From NCBI RefSeq assembly GCF_900497805.2, contig NW_020947390.1, positions 3,003,145 through 3,067,144 on the forward strand: DNA of 64,000 nt. Direction: 5' to 3'. The position numbers and the translations under genes are program-made. Under the pieces are notes generated by a model that was not told the DNA's origin, searched no databases, and saw nothing but the letters and a program-made list of their open reading frames with translations. The first letter of the stretch is position 1. Every line of letters starts with the position of its first letter. Positions 10,141 through 22,570 of this stretch are shown piece by piece. Source of the stretch: Vombatus ursinus (taxonomy: Eukaryota > Chordata > Mammalia > Diprotodontia > Vombatidae).

Positions 10141-12980
10141 GGAGAGGAAGATAGTAATCATAACTGTGAATGTGAATGGGATGAACTCTCCTATATAATG
10201 GAAATGGATAGCAGAGTGGATTAAGGACCATAAATCTACAATATATGATCTACAAGAAACACACATAGTAAAGGTAAAGACAGGAGCAGAATATATTATA
10301 CCTCAGCTAAAGTAAAAAAAAAAAAAAAAAAAGCAGGGGTAGCAGTCCTGATCTCAGACAAAGAGAAAGCAAAAATAGATCTAATTAAAAGAGATAAGGA
10401 AGGAAACTACATCCTGCTAAAAAGGTACCATACATAATGAAGTAATATCATTACTAAACATATATGCAACAAGTAGTATACCTTCCAAATTTTTAAAGAA
10501 GTTCAGGGAGTTACAGAAAGAAATAGACAGCAAAACTATACCAGTGGGGGACCTCAACCTCCTCCTCTCAGAACTAGATAAATATAACCACAAAATTAGC
10601 AAGAAAGAAGTTAAGGAGATCAATAAAATCTTAGAAAAGTTAAATGTGGTTGACCTCTGGAGAAAACTGAATGGGGACAGAAAGGAATATACTTTTTTGT
10701 CAGCAGTGTATGGCACCTACACAAAAATTGACCATGTACTAGGGCATAAAAAACCTCACAATCCAATGCAGAAAGGCAGAAATGTTAAATGCATCTTTTC
10801 AGATTATGATACGATAAAAATTACATGTAATAAAGGGCCATGGAAAGATAGACTAAACATTAATTGCAAAGTAAATATTCTAATCCTAAAGAGTGAGTGG
10901 ATCAAAAAACAAATCGTAGAAGCAATCAATAATTTCATCCAAGAGAATGACAATAATGAGAAAACATACCAAAACTTATGGGATGCAGCAAAATCGGTCC
11001 TTAGGGGAAGTTATATCTCTAAATGCTTATATGCATAAAATAAAGAAAGAAGAGATCAATGAATTGGGCATGCAACTAAAACAGCTAGAAAAAGAACAAA
11101 TTGAAAATCCCCAATTAAATACAAAATTAGAAATTCTGAAAGTCAAAAGAGAGATTAATAAATGAAATTAAGAAAACAGTTGAACTAATAAATAAATAAA
11201 ACTAAAAGCTGGTTTTTTGGAAAAAAAACAATAAAATATATAAGCCTTTGGTTAATTTGATTTAAAAAAAAGAAAAAATAGAACCAAATTACCAGTATCA
11301 AAAATGAAAAGGGTGAATTCACCACCAATGAAGAGGAAATCAAAACAATAATTAGGACTTATTTTGCCCAACCATATGCCAATAAATTTGACAGTCTTAG
11401 TGAAATGGATGAATATTTACAAAAATTTAAATTGCTCAGATTAACAGAAGAGGGAATAAACTATTTAAGCAACCCCATTGCAGAAAAAGAAATTGAACAA
11501 GCCATCAATGAACTCCTTAAGAAAAAAATCTCCAGGATTTACAAGTGAATTATATCAAACGTCTAAAGAACAATTAATTCCAATACTGTATAAACTATTT
11601 GTTAAAATAGGTAAAGAATTCTGCCTAAATTAATTTACTTATTCAGTACCATACCAATCAAACTGCCAAAAAATTTTTATAGAGCTAGAAAAGAACAATA
11701 ACAAAATTCATCTGGGAGAACAAAACATCCAGAATATCAAAGTAACTAATGAAAATAAATGCAAGGGAAGGTGGCCTAGCTGTACCTGATCTTAAATTGT
11801 ATTATAAAGTAGTAATCATCAAAATTACTTGGTACTGGCTAAGAAATAGAGTGGTGGATCAGTGGAATAGATTAGGTATGCAAGACACAACAGTCAATGA
11901 CTATACTAATCTACTATTTGATAAACCCAAACACTCGAGCTTCTGGAATAAGAAATCACTATTTTTCAAAAACTACTAAGACCAATGGAAAAATGTATGG
12001 CAGAAACTGGTCATAGATAATATCTTACACTCTATACCAATATAAAATAAAATGAATACATGATTTAGATATAAAGACTGATACCATAAGCAAACCAGAA
12101 GAGCAAGGAATAGTTTACTTTTCAGATCTGTGGAGAAGGGAAGAATTTATGACCAAACAAGAGATAGAGAACATTACAAAATGCAAAATGGATAATTTTG
12201 ATTACAATAAATTGAAAAGTTTTTGCACAACTAAAGCCAATGCAACCAAGATTAGGAGGGAAGTAGAAAACTGGGAAAGAATTTTTACAACCAGCCTTAT
12301 TTCTAAAATATATAGAGAAATAAGTCAAATTTATAAGAATACAAGTCATTCCCCAACTGATAAATGGTCAAAGGATATGAACAGGTAGTTCCCAGAGGAA
12401 GAAATTAAAACTATTTATAGTTATATGAAAAAAATGCTCTAAATCACTATTGATTAGAGAAATGCAAATCAAAATGACTCTGAAGTACCACATCACACCT
12501 AATGGATTGGATAACATGATAACACAGGACAATGATAAATATTGGAGAACATATGGGAAAATTGGAACATTAATACATTGTTGGTGGAGTTGTGAACTGA
12601 TCCAACCATTCTGGAGAGCAATTTGGAACTATGCCCAAAGGGCTATATAATTATGCATACTCTTTGACCCAGCAATATCACTACTAGGTCTGTATCCCAA
12701 AGAGATCATAAAAACAGTAAAAGGACTCATACATACAAAAATAATTTTTAGTAGCTCTTTTTGTGGTGGCAAAGAATTGGAAACTGAGGGGATGCCCATC
12801 AATTGGGGAATGGCTGAACAAGTTGTGGTATATGAATGTAATAGAATACTATTGTGCTATAAGAAATGATGAGCAGGTAGACTTCAAAAAAAACTTGGCA
12901 AGACCTACATGAACTGATGCAGAGTGAAATGAGAAGAACTAGGAGAATATTGTACACAGTAACAGTCATATTATGGGATG
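10141..12980 (+). pseudogene. L1 ORF2 (endonuclease and reverse transcriptase), broken, RT core deleted
   Basis: The N-terminal endonuclease begins at 'IVIITVNVNGMNSP' and reaches 'LQETH', which contains the catalytic glutamate. A 164-codon open piece, 10544-11038, starts with 'GDLNLLLSELDKYN' and ends in the linker. After about 11,628 the sequence jumps straight to 'FTYSVPYQSNCQ'-type thumb sequence, so the reverse transcriptase palm with its F/YADD box is absent. The C-terminal Cys-rich region survives as 'REMQIKMTLKYHITP' and 'GTLIHCWWSCELIQPFW' (12450-12650), then 'GMPINWGMAEQVVVYE'. Several other stops and frame changes are scattered through it. Confidence 0.9.
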
Positions 12981-13368
12981 ACTGACTTTGATAGACTTGG
13001 TTCTTCACAGCAATGCAAGAATTTAAGACAACTCCAAAAGTTTCATGGTGGAAATTGCTATCTACACCAGTGGAGTCTGAATGCAGATGGAAGCATACTA
13101 TTTGCTCTCCTTTTCCTTTGTTGTTCTGTTTTATTGCTTCATTCTCATGATTCCTCCCATTAGTTCTAACTGTTCTTTACATCATGACTAATGGGAAAAT
13201 ATGCTTAACATGAATGTATATGTAGAGCCTATATCAGATTATACACCGTCTCAAGGTAAGGAGGAAGAAGAAGTGGAAGGGGGAGAAAATGTAAAACTCA
13301 AAATCTTATGGAAGTGAATGTTTAAAACTAAAAATAAATGAATTAAATTAAAAAAAAACATCTTGATA

Positions 13369-14100
13369 TTTCCTTAAATACTCTAGCCCCTCTGTTCCTA
13401 AAATTACTAATTTATCATTACCTACTCCTCCACCTTACCTCGTGTATATACAGAAATGGACATACCTTTGATCTTGCCATCACCCACAAATTCACAACTT
13501 CCATGTTCATGAATTATGAAATTCCCTTATCTGGTAGTAATCTGGTGATAGCTCCCCTCTCCCTCTGCCTTACAAACCCAAATCCCGGTCTTAAACCTTA
13601 CTATGACCTCCAATCCCTCAACCCCCTAGTTCTTTCCTGGGCCATTATCCTTGTACTGGCTATATTCTCCTTCCTTCCCTTGTGACCCTGTGGTGAACTA
13701 GTTTAACTATCTTCTCCATTGAGGTCCTTGCCCCCTTTTCTTATTTTTGATCTTGCTCTACAAGCTATAGTCCTGGATTACTACTACTGTCTTCTGTCTT
13801 TGCTTCTACTCATGTGCTGTTGGGCAAAGGTGGAAAAAATAATGAAATTGTGTTCACTGAGTTCACTACAAATTTATGTTACACAATATCAACTGGGTTC
13901 TCAATGGAGCAAGGCAATTCTTTTATACATCTTCCTGATTGCCTTTTACTTCCATGTATTTACACACTCCCTGTGAATTATCTTCTTCTTTGTCTTTTTT
14001 TGGTGAGACACTACTGTGGATTCATTTTTTTTTTCTACTGTACTAATCATTTTCTGCCACGTAGGCCATAAATTATGCTTTAAACTTTTTATCTTTTAAA
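13369..14100 (+). mobile_element. Possible decayed L2/CR1-clade LINE body
   Basis: A pyrimidine-rich stretch with 'tttgatcttgccatcaccca', 'cctctccctctgccttac' and similar blocks reminiscent of the 5' half of an L2-type ORF2 in sense orientation. No catalytic motif can be read. The 60-codon frame at 13503-13685 has no independent support. Confidence 0.35.
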
Positions 14101-14561
14101 CTATTCAGGAACATCTACTATAGTTCCACACTTTTGTGGGAATCCTCATCAGATACTGATTCATTTTCCTTTGTTTTGCAATACTTATTCATATGTGCTT
14201 GAACTCTTACTTGATCTTAAGGGTATGTTTTCTTCTGCTATTAGTATCTTTTCTGTTGGTTTATCTACTTAAGCTTAATCAAAGTTTTTAACTGAGTTTT
14301 CTTTCTCCTGAGATCCTAAGTAATTTCAGTCTTCCCCTGCTCCTTTTTTTCCCTTATTGCTCACTTTCTGACTGTCTTCCTTTTGATGTTTCCCTGGGGT
14401 CTTGATCTTAAAGATTCTCAGTCTCTTTCCACTCTGTGAAATTCATTGTTTGCCAAGGTTAACATGATCTCTGCCACAAATGGGTCAGGGGATGGGATAG
14501 AATTGGCCACAACTTGATGTTGAGCACTTTTTATTAGTCTTTCATGGTGTGCTGCACAACC

Positions 14562-14592
<31 letters not shown>

Positions 14593-15239
14593 CATGCACA
14601 CACACACACACACAGACACACAGACACACACACACACACACACACACTCATTTCCTGCTCTATTCTTTCTGTTCTTCCACTTTCTGTCCAAGTTTTCATG
14701 AGGCATAGAGCTTTACCAAACTGATAAAGTAGCCTCAACAATATCTGTTGTTTACAGGTTGTAACTCTGGCACTGGGGTGGGAGTGAGGGAAGTTGGAAT
14801 GTACAGTTGAGTTCTCTTACAAACCCATGTTTCAGCTTGTATAGTATTGCATCTGGTAGTGGTGGGTGGTGAGAAAATATTGAGTGAGAGTATTAAAGGT
14901 TATGGATTATCCATCTGTGATTACTTCATCAAATTTTTACTCCATTTGGGTTCTTTGGTATTCTAGATTGTGGAGACAGATGAAATTGTTTTATTTCTGG
15001 CACATAATTCTTATCTTGGAAAAGTTTTATGAAGTCATAAGGATTGGAGAAAATTTCTAGTTCTCCATCTTGTTGGTCATGTGATTCATAAGTCTGCACC
15101 TCCCAAATTGACTTGCTATCCCACACACTTTTCCAAACTTTTCCATTCTCTGCTGAACTTCCCATGGTTCCCTTTTCACTTACCCTCTCAACTGAGAACC
15201 TCACTTTATATTTCACTTAAAAAATTTAGGCCATTCACC
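14101..15239. other. Unassigned sequence with a large microsatellite
   Basis: Apart from the dinucleotide repeat at 14562-14646, no repeat or gene is recognised. The minus-strand 95-codon frame at 15216-14929 shows no known motif. Confidence 0.35.
14562..14646. repeat. Compound (CT)n-(CA)n microsatellite
   Basis: About 35 bases of CT/CCTCT repeat pass directly into about 45 bases of CA repeat interrupted by 'caga'. It is likely polymorphic. Confidence 0.95.
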
Positions 15240-15775
15240 AAGAATTTCCTGTTCTGCCCTCTTCCTTATCTCACATTGGGCAAACCCCTCTATATGCACA
15301 TATGATTCCATTCTATCCCATATTCTCTAGCAGATTATCTTCTATCATTCTCATTCTCTCACTTATCTTCAATCCCACCCTGTCTACTAGCTCCTTCCCT
15401 ACTGCCTACAAGCATGCCTATATCTCCATCATACTAAAAAAAATCATTTTCTTAAGCCATTCATTACAGCTAACTATTACCCCGTATATTTTTGCCTTTT
15501 GTGGCTAAACTTCTCAATGCTATCTACAATTGATACTTCCACTTCTTTACCTCTCAGTTTTTCCTAACTCTCTATAGTCGGCCTTCCAATCTAATCATTC
15601 AGATTAATCTGCTTTCTCCAAAATTTCCAATGATCTCTTAATTGATAAATCTAACGACATTTTCTGAGTCTTCGTCTTTCTTGCCTTTCTGCAGCCATTG
15701 ATACTGACATCACTCTCTCATCCTTGAAACTCTCTTCTCTCTAGGTTTTTGTGACAAAAACTTGGTTCTCCAACA
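15240..15775 (+). mobile_element. L2 ORF2 fragment (reverse transcriptase start)
   Basis: It follows L2 sense order: 'ctccttccctactgcctac' with a following 'aagcatgcc', 'gtggctaaacttctcaatgc', 'tttccaatgatctctta', and then 'cttgcctttctgcagccattg'. These are RT domain blocks ahead of the catalytic box. The box itself is not present. Confidence 0.75.
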
Positions 15776-16659
15776 TGGTTTGCTAGAACCAGGGATGACA
15801 ATTCTGAGTACCTTGCCTGGAATAACACTAGTTACATTTCTATTTTCCTTTCTACCTCCAAGAACAGGGTATAGGATGTGGTGGACATGTTTCTTACTGC
15901 AAAGAGTAGAATAAAACCCCAAACTGGGTTTAGTAGAAAACTTATATGTTACAAATGAATATGCCACCATAAAATAACATACCTACTTATTTTTGAATGA
16001 AAAATTAGGAACTATCCTCTAAGTTTATAGCATGGATAAGAAAATCTGGGTTGGTGCAAGTATGGTTTTAGTCATATGGTAAAATAGATGCATGACTTAT
16101 AGATGTCACGAATGACTAAATAATAGTGCTCAGAATATCAAGAATGAACTGTTCTTTCTGTTCTCAACAGTCAATCAGTCTAGCCATGGAAAACCCATTA
16201 AGGAATCTCTCTCAGGTTTTCCTCTGATGCCTTCATTCTTACTGCAAATTGAGTATGGGTTTATTTCCTGTATGATGCACTCCAAGGTTAACTATTTATT
16301 TTTAAATACTATTAGGTCAGGAAACTTACTAAATTTGTTGAGTAACCACCCCCCCCGATGAGATTTTATTTTTAGTATTTCCTCCTAAAGTTTCATTTGA
16401 AATTTGCCATTTTGCATATTACCATTAAAGTAATGATGAATTCTGACAATATCAAGCCTTTTTTTTTTCTAGAAGGAGAAGTAGGGATAGGAAAACAGAA
16501 ATAGTTAGAATGACTAAAGAATATATGGGTGTAGCTTCAGATACCAAAGCTATTCTACAAAACTTTTCATCTATCTTTTAGTTTGCATAGTCTATTCTAA
16601 AGCTGTCTGAGGTCTGCTTCTTTTAGACTGGTTTATTTGTAAAAGAACCCATCTCCTTT
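15776..16659. other. Unassigned sequence
   Basis: No coding or repeat signal recognised. It includes short homopolymers (C-run near 16,350, T-run near 16,460). Confidence 0.4.
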
Positions 16660-17525
16660 TTTCTTTTTTTTTCACTTTATTGATAAGTTTTGGTCTTATA
16701 TCATCTACATTTCCCTATATGTACCAGATCACTCACTTCTGAGAAATCCATACCTTAATAACAAATGAAAAAAAGATTTAGAAAAACTAACCAACACATC
16801 AAAACATACCAAACACAACTAAGTTTGATATGTTATGCAGAATTCCACAGTCATAGCCCCCCACCTTTGAAAGAAGTGAGAGAGGTGCATTCTCATTTCT
16901 TTTCAGGGGACATTAAGCTCGGTCGTTATAATTTCATATCATTCAGTTATGTCATGTTGTTGTTGTCATTCCATTTTTTCTTATAGTCATTAGGTGTCTA
17001 ATATTTTCCTACTTTTTCATTTCATATAAATCTCATGATCATATGCACTAACCATGCTTGTTGTTTCCTACAGTAATATACTAATATACCAATCAATGAA
17101 TGTATCAATAAATATTTAGTAAGTGGTTAATTGGTACCAGGCACTGTGATAATCACTGGAGATACTAAGAGAAAAAAAAAACAAATGTGCTCTCAAGGGT
17201 CTTATTAACCTGTTTTATATAATTTATCTTTGAGTAGTATTAATTTGAATGCATGCAACTACATTATAAGATTCATTATTTTCTTTTATTGTAAACTGGC
17301 TGTATTCTAATAATGGAGACAATGTGTATATAAATAGGCATATTCACATGCCACAAGTTGTTTATCCATTCCCCAGTCAGTGACTATCGACTTGGTCCTA
17401 TGTTACTACAAACGGTGATGCTATACATATTTTGGTGTATGTGGGATTCAATTCCATTTTCCTACCTGAATTTAAATCTCTTGAGTTACTAGGTTCCACT
17501 AATGTACTTCTACCAGAACTATGTC
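16660..17525 (-). mobile_element. L1 3' end interrupted by an L2 piece
   Basis: Reverse L1 3' UTR: 'aacaaatgaaaaaaagatt', 'ccaacacatc', 'agagaggtgcattctcat', 'aagctcggtcgttataat', then after a break 'ttgtttatccattccccag' and 'ttttggtgtatgtgggat'. The break at about 17,090-17,210 holds an L2 3' fragment. Confidence 0.75.
17090..17210 (-). mobile_element. L2 3' fragment inside an L1
   Basis: 'aatgtatcaataaatattta', 'ggtaccaggcactgtgataa' and 'gctctcaagggtctta' give a reverse L2 terminus lying within the reverse L1 3' UTR. Confidence 0.6.
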
Positions 17526-17829
17526 GTTTCATCTCTCATAGACCAGGGCACACAGCTGAGATTTGGGGCCCTAGTGAAGCAGATTAGTACATGTGTCCTT
17601 TCATGTTTTTTTCTGTATATGCAATACTAGGAGTATTTTTCAATCTAGTTATTTTAATTGTGACAGTCATAGAATTATAGAATATAGAATTATGTTTCTG
17701 TTCCTTGAGATCACATACTGGATTACCTTATCTGGTTATGAGGAAGGATTCTTATCTGACACACCCAGAAAGTGATAGAATGCAAACTGTGAGTGCTCTT
17801 AAAGCTGCAGAGTCTTGGGGGTGGGGAGA

Positions 17830-18025
17830 CAGAATAATAGAAACATTGATTTATAGTGTAAGAGATCCTCTGGTCTAATCCCTTCATTTTACAGATTAGG
17901 AAACTGAGACCCAGAGAAGTTAATTGTTCTGCCCAAGGTCATAACAGTAGTATGTGGAAGAGTTGGGATTAGAAACCAGGTTCTCTGATTTTGAACCCGC
18001 TCCTTTTTCTACTGTACGTGACAGG
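17830..18025 (-). mobile_element. MIR-family SINE
   Basis: 'cattttacagattaggaaac', 'tgagacccagagaagtta' and 'gcccaaggtcataacag' are the reverse complement of a MIR core. The left end carries a 'gagatcctctggtctaatc' block seen in marsupial CORE-SINE variants. Confidence 0.65.
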
Positions 18026-18830
18026 ATTAAGGATGAAGATGTCCACTTTCAGCAGTGGTGTAAAAGCTTTCAGCATGACTGAACCGGGCTGTGGGGAATT
18101 AGGCAACTTTATGAAACTAATAGCATCTTCCTCTAAGAAGCACTAACAAAAGCCCAATGTAGAATTCATAAAGCTGAGTAAAAAGTCCAAACCATGCACT
18201 TTGTGACCCCAAAAGAGATTAAACATGCAAACAAGCAGAGCATGAAGATGAATAATGAAAAGACAATTAGCCTTACCTTACCTTCCTGAGCTCAGAGGTC
18301 GGCCAGGAAAATGAAACTCATGCAAAGTGGGAAAACATGACATAGGTCTATGAGGTTACCTAAGCTACAGCTTGTATTGTACAGTGTCTGAGGTCTCTTT
18401 CCAAAAGCAAATATCTTAATCGGCCCCTGTGACAATGGGATTCAAATAGAGATTTGATATGATTTGCTGGGCTGTGATCTCATCAATTTATCTATTTCCT
18501 GTAATAGTGCAGACACAATAATTTTTGCTCATCAGGTGTGACTTATGTCCAGTCATTGCTATACAGCCTCCACAAGGGGTTCAGGCTCACCTAGTCGTCT
18601 TAGGGCCTTCCTCTAGGTCTCTTGTCATCGTATAGATTATAGTCAAGCACATGGACTGTTTATCTATAATTCTTCTCTCTCTCTGCATGATGAGCCCAGG
18701 AGAAGGAGACAGATGCCATGCTATGGTGCTCCCTCTGCCAGGCTGCTGGCCTACCTTGGCTTGCCTGCAAAGGAAGGAAAGAAATGCCATTTCACTTTCT
18801 TCCTCCACTAATTCCCTCACCTAAGCCTGC
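18026..18830. other. Unassigned sequence
   Basis: No repeat or coding signal recognised. The 77-codon minus-strand frame at 18820-18587 has no family match that I can see. Confidence 0.4.
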
Positions 18831-20635
18831 CTCAATGCAAGTACTCCTCACTTCTTTCCCCATCCCAGTCACACCCTGAAGCCTAAGGCCTAAAGACACT
18901 CCACTTTCAGGCTGAATCCCTAGAGTTGTTAATAGCCTAACTGAATTTATTCCTCAGTGTTTAACAAATTCCTATCTGGTCATACCCTCCCCATCCCAAT
19001 GATTCTTAATCATTGGCTATCATTATTGAAACCTGGTTTTCTTTCCCTTACTGTCCATTCTTTTATTCCCAATGCCCTCATTGTACTGCCTCCCCTTTCC
19101 CCATTCTATTTCCTCCCCCCTCACTCTAAAGCTATGCACCCTTAAACTGTGCTCCCTAGAATGCCTGGTTCATAGGTAACAAATTTGCTTTCATCTTTTT
19201 TTTTCTTTGCCCTCCTTCCTTCTTCTGACTCTCACTGAGACCTGCCTCCCTCCTGATGATACAGCCACCTTGGAAACTCTTTCCAGCACTAATTGCACTT
19301 TCACTCATCCCCCCCTTGATTCTTTAGTCAAGGTGAGAGATTTGGAATATTCCTTGCTCTCCATTGCTACTTTTTTTTTTTTTTAGTGAGGCAATCGGGG
19401 TTAAGTGACTTGCTTAAGGTCACACAGCTAGGAAGTATCAAGTATCTGAGACCAGATTTGATACCAGGGCTCTGTCCACTGTGCCGCCTAGCCCACCCCC
19501 ATTGCTACTTTCAAATTCACCCTCTACCACCATCACTCAGTAACTTCTCCTTGAGATTCACTCAATTCATATCTATTATTATCTCTATACTGATGATTTT
19601 CAGATTTACTATTCCATATATAAAACCCCTTTTCTAAATTCCAGTTTCACATATCTAAATGCCTATTCAAAAATTTGAACTGGAACTACCATAGATATCT
19701 TAAGTTCAACATATCCAAAAGTGAATTTATCATCTTTTCCCCCAAACTCTCCTATCTTCCAAACTTCTCAATTACTATTGAAAGTACTACCATTCTTCCA
19801 ATCACCCCAGGCTCATACCATAGGTATCATCTTTAACTGCCCATTCTCTCTCACCACCCCCTGGTCCCCTGCCCAGGCCACCCATATCCAATCTGATGCC
19901 AAGTTCTGTTGAATTACTTTTCTAACATCAATCACATACACACTCTTCTTTCCTTTGACATTTTCGCCAGCCTTGTGCAGGCCCTCACCACCTCACCTGA
20001 AGTATTGCAACAGCCTGATGGTTGATTTCCCTGTCCCAAGTCTGTCCTCACTCAGTGGTCAAAATGATCTTCCTAAAGCAGAAATCTGGCAGTTACCCCT
20101 CCCCACAATCAACTCCAGAGACTCCCTATCACTTTCAGGATCAAATATAAAATCTTTTGTTTTCCTTTTAAATTCTTTTATGAATGTAACTTCCTACCTT
20201 TTTAGTCTTCTTACACTTTATTCTCCCCTGTGTGTTCTATTATCTAATGACACTGGCCTCCTATCTGTTAGTCAAATGAGATACTCCATCTCCTGACTCA
20301 AGGGAGTTTTATTGACTCTCCCCCATGTTTAGAATTATCTCCCTCCTCTTCTCTGTCTCCTGGCTTCCTTTAAGTCCCAATAAAATTCTACCTTCTACAG
20401 AAAGCCTTTCTCGATCACCCTTAATATTGCTAGTGTTTTTTCTTTTATTGTTCATCTTCAGTTTATCTGTATATATCTTGCTTGTACATAATGGTTTGTA
20501 GGTTGTCCTCCCATTAAACATGAACTTCTTGAGAGTAGGATTTACCTTTTGCCTTGGTTTGTATCCTTAGCATGTAGCACAATACCTGGCACATAGTAGA
20601 TGCTTAACAAAAATGCTTGTTGATTGATACTTCTT
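18831..20635 (+). mobile_element. L2 with internal deletion joining endonuclease to RT box
   Basis: The 5' part (18,840-19,370) resembles the L2 endonuclease region ('ctcactgagacctgcctccc'). It is interrupted by a SINE at 19373-19498, resumes, and at about 19,575 jumps to the reverse transcriptase catalytic region, where codons 19586-19597 read YTDD inside 'YLYTDDFQIY'. The rest runs in order through 'gtattgcaacagcctgatgg', 'aatgatcttcctaaagcag' and 'actccagagactccctatc' to the terminus 'tagtagatgcttaac' near 20,630. Small indels break every frame. Confidence 0.85.
19373..19498 (-). mobile_element. Short tRNA-headed SINE with poly-A tail
   Basis: Body in reverse: a T-run (the A tail), 'cggggttaagtgacttgc', 'ggtcacacagctaggaag' and 'gtgccgcctagccca' (the tRNA-like head). 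The 12-base TSD 'ccattgctactt' is perfect, at 19361-19372 and 19499-19510. On the element's strand the TSD begins with AA, as expected for L1 endonuclease cleavage. It lies inside an L2. Confidence 0.9.
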
Positions 20636-21225
20636 TGATGATATCTTTTATAACACTTGGTGTATGATTTTTTGTTAATAAAATGCTACAATTTCTACTC
20701 ACATCATGTGTCTCTCAGTTCCCTTTCATGTAAAGTAAAGCTGTAGGTTTTTTTTCAAGATAGCAGCTATACATCAGCATTAGAAGAATATTTATATTAA
20801 AAATGGACTTTGACTTTGTGTCCCATTTTAAAATGTTAATTGTAATGTTACCCTAACCTATCAATGGCATTTTAGGTTGTCATTAATAGGAGAAAGCCCC
20901 AACTATGTGGGGGTATTTTGTATTAAATTAGGTATTCTCTTTGGTGACTTTAGTATGTACACAACATGAACTGTTATTTGTGGAATAAGGATATCCCCTG
21001 ATGCTGATTTAGTCTTTATTGATTTTTTGTGTTGAAAGATTGATAGAGACATTGAAATTTTGAGAAGTCCAGAGAATGATTTACATCCTGATTGCTGTAT
21101 CACATAGTGTGGTTGAAAACTAATTATATACTTGCAACCATTAGTGTAGGGAAGAAAATTGTCAATAATTGAAGAATATCTATTTAGATAGTTTGATACA
21201 TCTTGGAATGATTGGAAATTGCAAA
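20636..21225. other. Unassigned sequence
   Basis: No repeat or coding signal recognised. Confidence 0.4.
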
Positions 21226-21855
21226 ATCACAGAATTTCAGAGTTCAAATTGTCCTCCAAGAACATTTAGTCTGATCTTCCCCTGAAAAGGAATCCTTCTT
21301 ACAACATACTGGGCCTTTGATTGCTGACCTGTAGTGAAGGAATGTTTACTACCACCTAAGGCAGTCCATTCCACTTTTGGATAGCTCTAATTGCAAGGAG
21401 GTTTGCCTTACATTAAGCTTAAATTTGCCATGTTATAACTTCTCCCAATAGTTACATCTAGGCCAAACAGAACAAGCCTAATCCTTTTTGTACATGACAA
21501 CCCATCAAATACTTGAAAATAGTTGTTACAATGCTCCCTCTTTCCCCACATACCTCTATTCTTCTTTAGGATAAACATTCCCATTTCCTTCAAGTGATCT
21601 CAAGACCTGTCATCATTCTCATTACTCTCTTGTGGAAATTTTTCAGTTTATCAATGTCCATCCTGAAATGGGACACCCAGAATTGGACATAATACTATGG
21701 ATGTGAACTGATCAGGGCAGTTCATAGCAAGACTATTATCATTTAAGCCCTATAAATGTTTTCAGAAGGATTTCTATCTAGTCATAATCTCTACCCCTCT
21801 ATATTTATGAAATTGATTTTTTGGACCTAAGTATAAGACTTTAAATGATAGAACA
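21226..21855 (-). mobile_element. CR1/L3 LINE 3' region
   Basis: Reverse CR1/L3 in order: 'atcacagaatttcagagttc', 'cagtccattccacttttgga', 'tagctctaattgcaaggagg', 'tcaaatacttgaaaatag', 'tttttcagtttatcaatgtc' and 'gtgaactgatcagggcag'. The region codes for the end of CR1 ORF2 and its 3' UTR. Confidence 0.85.
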
Positions 21856-21970
21856 AATGTTGTGGGTGGAATCCATTGGGACTATGGAGATAGTATGTGT
21901 AAAACACTTTGTATCCTAAAGTGCTATATAAATATTATTGTTATTAACAATGATTATTATTATAATAGGT
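21856..21970 (+). mobile_element. CORE-SINE 3' tail fragment
   Basis: 'gtaaaacactttgtatcc' followed by 'agtgctatataaatattatt' matches the 3' tail of THER/MIR-type marsupial SINEs. Confidence 0.55.
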
Positions 21971-22280
21971 ACTTTTCACTATCTTCATGTGATCCTAATC
22001 TAATCCTAGTTCGTACTTTGGATTGGACACTTCTGTTTTAGCAAACTGATTTTCTTGAAAGACCAAATTGGTGCTAGAAATTGTTATTAATGTGGTGAGC
22101 ATGTTGATGAAACAGAAATCTACAGACCAAGGGACATTGACAGAATACTTCTGGAATAATCATGAATGACATATTAAAGCCATAATAATGCATCTGTGTG
22201 CCTCATCTGACTGTGAAGTCAGTGCTGGGTGTCTTGGAGAAGGAAGATGGAAAATCATATTCACTTAACTAAAAGTAGGC

Positions 22281-22570
22281 CAGTTTGATACATAAGATAA
22301 TGTATTAGAGTAATGCAAAATCAGTCTAGAAAGGTAGATTGGGGTCAGGTTGTGAAGGGCTTTAAATGTCAGACAGAGAGGTTTCTATTTTATCCTAGAG
22401 GAAATAGGAAGCCACTTGATTTTATTGAAAAGGGAAAGAGCATGGTCAAAAATATTCATTTGGAAGCTCTGTATAACCTAGAAAGAGGAGACACTTGGGA
22501 CAAGAAGCCTAATCAGGGGTTATTGTAGTAGTTCAGATGAGAGGTAATTGAGTTATATAGCAGTAGGGCT
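22281..22570 (-). mobile_element. L2 body fragment
   Basis: 'gtcaggttgtgaagggcttt', 'aggaaataggaagccacttg' and 'gttattgtagtagttcagat' are reverse L2 ORF2 landmarks. The open frame 22313-22528 is on the opposite strand and is a shadow. Confidence 0.8.

Larger units (their letters stand above)
7998..13368 (+). mobile_element. Near full-length L1 with internal ORF2 deletion
   Basis: A complete-looking L1 insertion. It has a 5' UTR beginning near 'cttctgggagccaagatgg', ORF1 at 8556-9599, an inter-ORF spacer, ORF2 from about 10,150 to 12,980, a 3' UTR, and a terminal A-run at 13351-13358. An imperfect TSD, 'acatattgata' (7997-8007) against 'acatcttgata' (13358-13368), 10 of 11 bases, brackets it. 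The element body is 8008-13357. At about 5.35 kb it is shorter than a full marsupial L1 because roughly 1 kb of ORF2 is missing near 11,630. It is defective: ORF1 and ORF2 both carry several stops and frame changes. Confidence 0.92.

Noticed and set aside
14562-14646. CRISPR-like array
   Set aside because: The spacing is that of dinucleotide microsatellites, with no repeat-spacer structure.
19373-19498. tRNA gene inside the tRNA-like SINE head, also at 31.5 and 38.4 kb
   Set aside because: Only box B-like remnants persist and the cloverleaf does not form; these are SINE promoters.
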